Source: CAZOEL01 sp964578835
GTDB taxonomy: Bacteria > Desulfobacterota > Syntrophobacteria > Syntrophobacterales > Syntrophobacteraceae
Reading direction: 5' to 3'
Assembly (NCBI GenBank): GCA_964578835.1
Contig: CAZOEL010000001.1
Location: 101,264-165,263 of the forward strand
DNA: 64,000 nt
Shown here: positions 62,493 through 64,000 of the stretch, one piece after another
Position numbering within the stretch: position 1 is the first letter of the stretch
Layout: each line of letters begins with the position of its first letter
Notes under the pieces: model-generated
Seen by the model: only the letters and a program-made list of their open reading frames with translations
The model's database searches: none
What the model was told of the DNA's origin: nothing
Position numbers and translations under genes: made by a program

Positions 62493-63779
62493 GTGGCTGC
62501 AGTTCAAAATGTGTTCGACACGCTCAAAGAACGTGGGTTTGTTGCGCAATCAACTGATGAAGGGAGCCTGCGAGATGTTCTGCAGAAGCCGGTAAGCTGC
62601 TACATAGGCTTTGATCCGACGGCCGACAGCCTACATATCGGCAGTCTGGTTCCTATCCTGGCGCTTGCCCATATGCAGCGTTGCGGGCATCGGCCCTTGG
62701 TCCTCGTTGGAGGCGGCACCGGCTTGGTGGGCGACCCAAGCGGCAAGACGGAGATGCGCAAACTGTTGACCCTGGAATTGATTGCATCCAATGTGAAAGC
62801 TCTCCAGAGTCAATTGTCCAGGTTCATCGATTTCTCGGAAGGGAAGGCGCTGCTCCTCAATAATGCCGACTGGCTTGCAGACCTGCGCTATATTGAATTT
62901 CTAAGAGATATAGGCAAACATTTCAGCGTCAATAGAATGCTTGCCGCCGAGAGTTACAAAAGCAGGATGGAAACCGGGCTTACCTTTATTGAGTTCAATT
63001 ACATGCTGCTCCAGGCGTATGATTTTTACCACCTGCGAGACAATTATGACTGCCTCCTTCAAATGGGCGGCAATGATCAATGGGGAAACATCGTTGCCGG
63101 CATTGAGCTGATACGAAGAAAAAGCGCCAAGGATGCTTACGCCATCACCTTTCCACTCATGACGAACGCGTCCGGCGAAAAAATGGGAAAAACCGCCTCC
63201 GGAGCAGTATGGCTGAGTGCGGAAAAAACAAGTCCTTTTGAATATTATCAATATTGGATCAATACCGATGACAGGGATGTTGAGAGATTCCTCCGGCTTT
63301 ACACATTCCTGCCATTGGAAGAGATTGAGGCCGTCTCAAAGCTTCAAGGCCAGGATCTGAATGCGTGCAAGACTATATTGGCGTACGAGGTAACGGCTTT
63401 AACGCATGGAGTTGAGAATGCGCTTGAGGCTTACAAATCAGCGATTGGCGTTTTCGGCAGCAGAAACATTGCCGCTGATTTATTGTCATCCAGTTCAATT
63501 CCACGAGAAATAAACGCGGCCTCGGAAGCCATTCCAACCACGCAAATTAAAAGAGAAAGGCTTGAACAGGGAATTCCCGCCTTCGAGTTGTTTGCTGAGA
63601 CTGGGCTGTGCGCATCGAAGAGCGCCGCCAGACGCCTTATCCAGCAGGGAGGCGCATATCTAAACGATGAAAGAATCGACCAGTTCGATCTGCTGATCGG
63701 CGCCCATCAAGTCAGCGAGGATGGCGTCCTGCTAAAAGCTGGAAAGAAGCGTGTCCATAGAATTGTGCCGATGAAGTGA
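62493..63779 (+). CDS. tyrS: tyrosyl-tRNA synthetase
   Basis: 428 residues; charges tRNA-Tyr. Class I motifs: HIGS in TADSLHIGSLVPIL (about 43-56, HIGH equivalent), GDPSGKTEMR, YDFYHLRDNYDCLLQMGGNDQ and KMGKTASGAVWL (about 229-240, KMSKS equivalent). C-terminal S4 RNA-binding domain with SKSAARRLIQQGGAYLNDER. I use the GTG at 62493 because GGAGGG (62480-62485) sits seven bases upstream; GTG 62469 or ATG 62478 would add up to eight residues. Confidence 0.95.
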   Translation: MAAVQNVFDTLKERGFVAQSTDEGSLRDVLQKPVSCYIGFDPTADSLHIGSLVPILALAHMQRCGHRPLVLVGGGTGLVGDPSGKTEMRKLLTLELIASNVKALQSQLSRFIDFSEGKALLLNNADWLADLRYIEFLRDIGKHFSVNRMLAAESYKSRMETGLTFIEFNYMLLQAYDFYHLRDNYDCLLQMGGNDQWGNIVAGIELIRRKSAKDAYAITFPLMTNASGEKMGKTASGAVWLSAEKTSPFEYYQYWINTDDRDVERFLRLYTFLPLEEIEAVSKLQGQDLNACKTILAYEVTALTHGVENALEAYKSAIGVFGSRNIAADLLSSSSIPREINAASEAIPTTQIKRERLEQGIPAFELFAETGLCASKSAARRLIQQGGAYLNDERIDQFDLLIGAHQVSEDGVLLKAGKKRVHRIVPMK

Positions 63780-63909
63780 TCCGGAGTCGAGCCCTGCGAT
63801 TCTGGCTTGACAGAGTTCATCGATAGAGCAAAAAGAGTTGTAATAGCATATGGTTGAAGTCCTGGGTTTTAAGGATTTCGCCTTCTCTGCAGTCGATCTT
63901 ATTATTTCA

Positions 63910-63938
63910 TTGACATGTGATGGGGGGTTTGGTACATA
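63910..63938 (+). promoter_or_regulatory. near-consensus promoter at the right window edge
   Basis: TTGACA (63910-63915), 17 bases, TACATA (63933-63938). Downstream to the edge there is no start codon with a ribosome site, and TTCTTGACG at about 63990 may be the -35 of a second promoter. Strong tandem promoters are common before rRNA or tRNA operons; the product lies outside the window. Confidence 0.55.
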
Positions 63939-64000
63939 TTCATTTCTTCCGCCGAGGGGAAAAGGGATTTCGAGAAAGATCGAAAAAGTTCTTGACGCCG

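Noticed and set aside
1..64000. CRISPR arrays, insertion sequences, tRNA genes
   Set aside because: No regularly spaced direct repeats, no transposase frames and no T-loop GGTTCGAATCC-type signals with a cloverleaf were found.

Overview
The window looks like a chromosomal segment of a Gram-negative bacterium of the Desulfobacterota (former Deltaproteobacteria), possibly near the Syntrophobacterales. This is inferred from gene families and gene order, not from a search: paired b/b' ATP synthase subunits without a and c, a PyrK/PyrD-type dihydroorotate dehydrogenase, an Aquifex-like short aconitase, ribonuclease Y followed by tyrS, and a 6S RNA just upstream of rny. Coding density is high, mostly moderate-to-high GC, and there are no insertion sequences, prophage genes, CRISPR arrays or tRNA genes that I can see.

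Region 1 (1-13.1 kb, + strand) is a carbon and electron-flow block: HU, aconitase, citrate synthase, flavoprotein and iron-sulfur subunits of succinate dehydrogenase/fumarate reductase (no membrane anchor gene beside them), a succinate-semialdehyde dehydrogenase-type enzyme, class II fumarase, cytochrome bd oxidase subunits I and II, and a UbiA-type prenyltransferase. A good terminator closes it. Region 2 (13.3-22.1 kb) is mixed: a hybrid histidine kinase, an outer-membrane-type lipoprotein, a DUF2845-like secreted protein, a HIT hydrolase, an iron-sulfur flavoprotein-like reductase, a dispersed palindromic repeat, the pyrK-pyrD pair with a YfiH/LACC1-type gene, and a SlyD-like isomerase.

Region 3 (22.3-31.2 kb) is the most distinctive part: a single 2823-residue surface-type protein on the - strand (transglutaminase-like domain with Ser in place of Cys, many beta-sandwich repeats, an LVIVD-type propeller, four PKD repeats, IPT-like C-terminus). 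Its 470-base leader contains a convincing c-di-GMP-I (GEMM) riboswitch-like aptamer with an unusually long P3 arm, directly overlapping an intrinsic terminator. The coding sequence changes sharply in GC content near 27.7 kb.

Region 4 (31.2-39.8 kb, + strand) holds a secreted hypothetical protein, a MacAB/LolCDE-like ABC exporter (fusion protein, ATPase, permease), a NagZ-type glycosidase, and an unusual pair: a protein with two CBM21-like glycan-binding modules fused to an endonuclease/exonuclease/phosphatase domain, followed by a two-HKD phospholipase D-like protein. Region 5 (40.0-45.6 kb, - strand) is the conserved rpmH-rnpA-yidD-yidC-jag-mnmE-rsmG cluster. Region 6 (46.0-51.6 kb, +) is the cell-shape cluster mreBCD-mrdA-rodA. 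Region 7 (51.9-57.8 kb, +) is the atp operon for F1 plus b/b', ended by a strong terminator, then glmS. Region 8 (59.8-64.0 kb) contains a possible small RNA gene, a 6S RNA gene, rny, tyrS, and at the right edge a near-consensus promoter whose product lies beyond the window.
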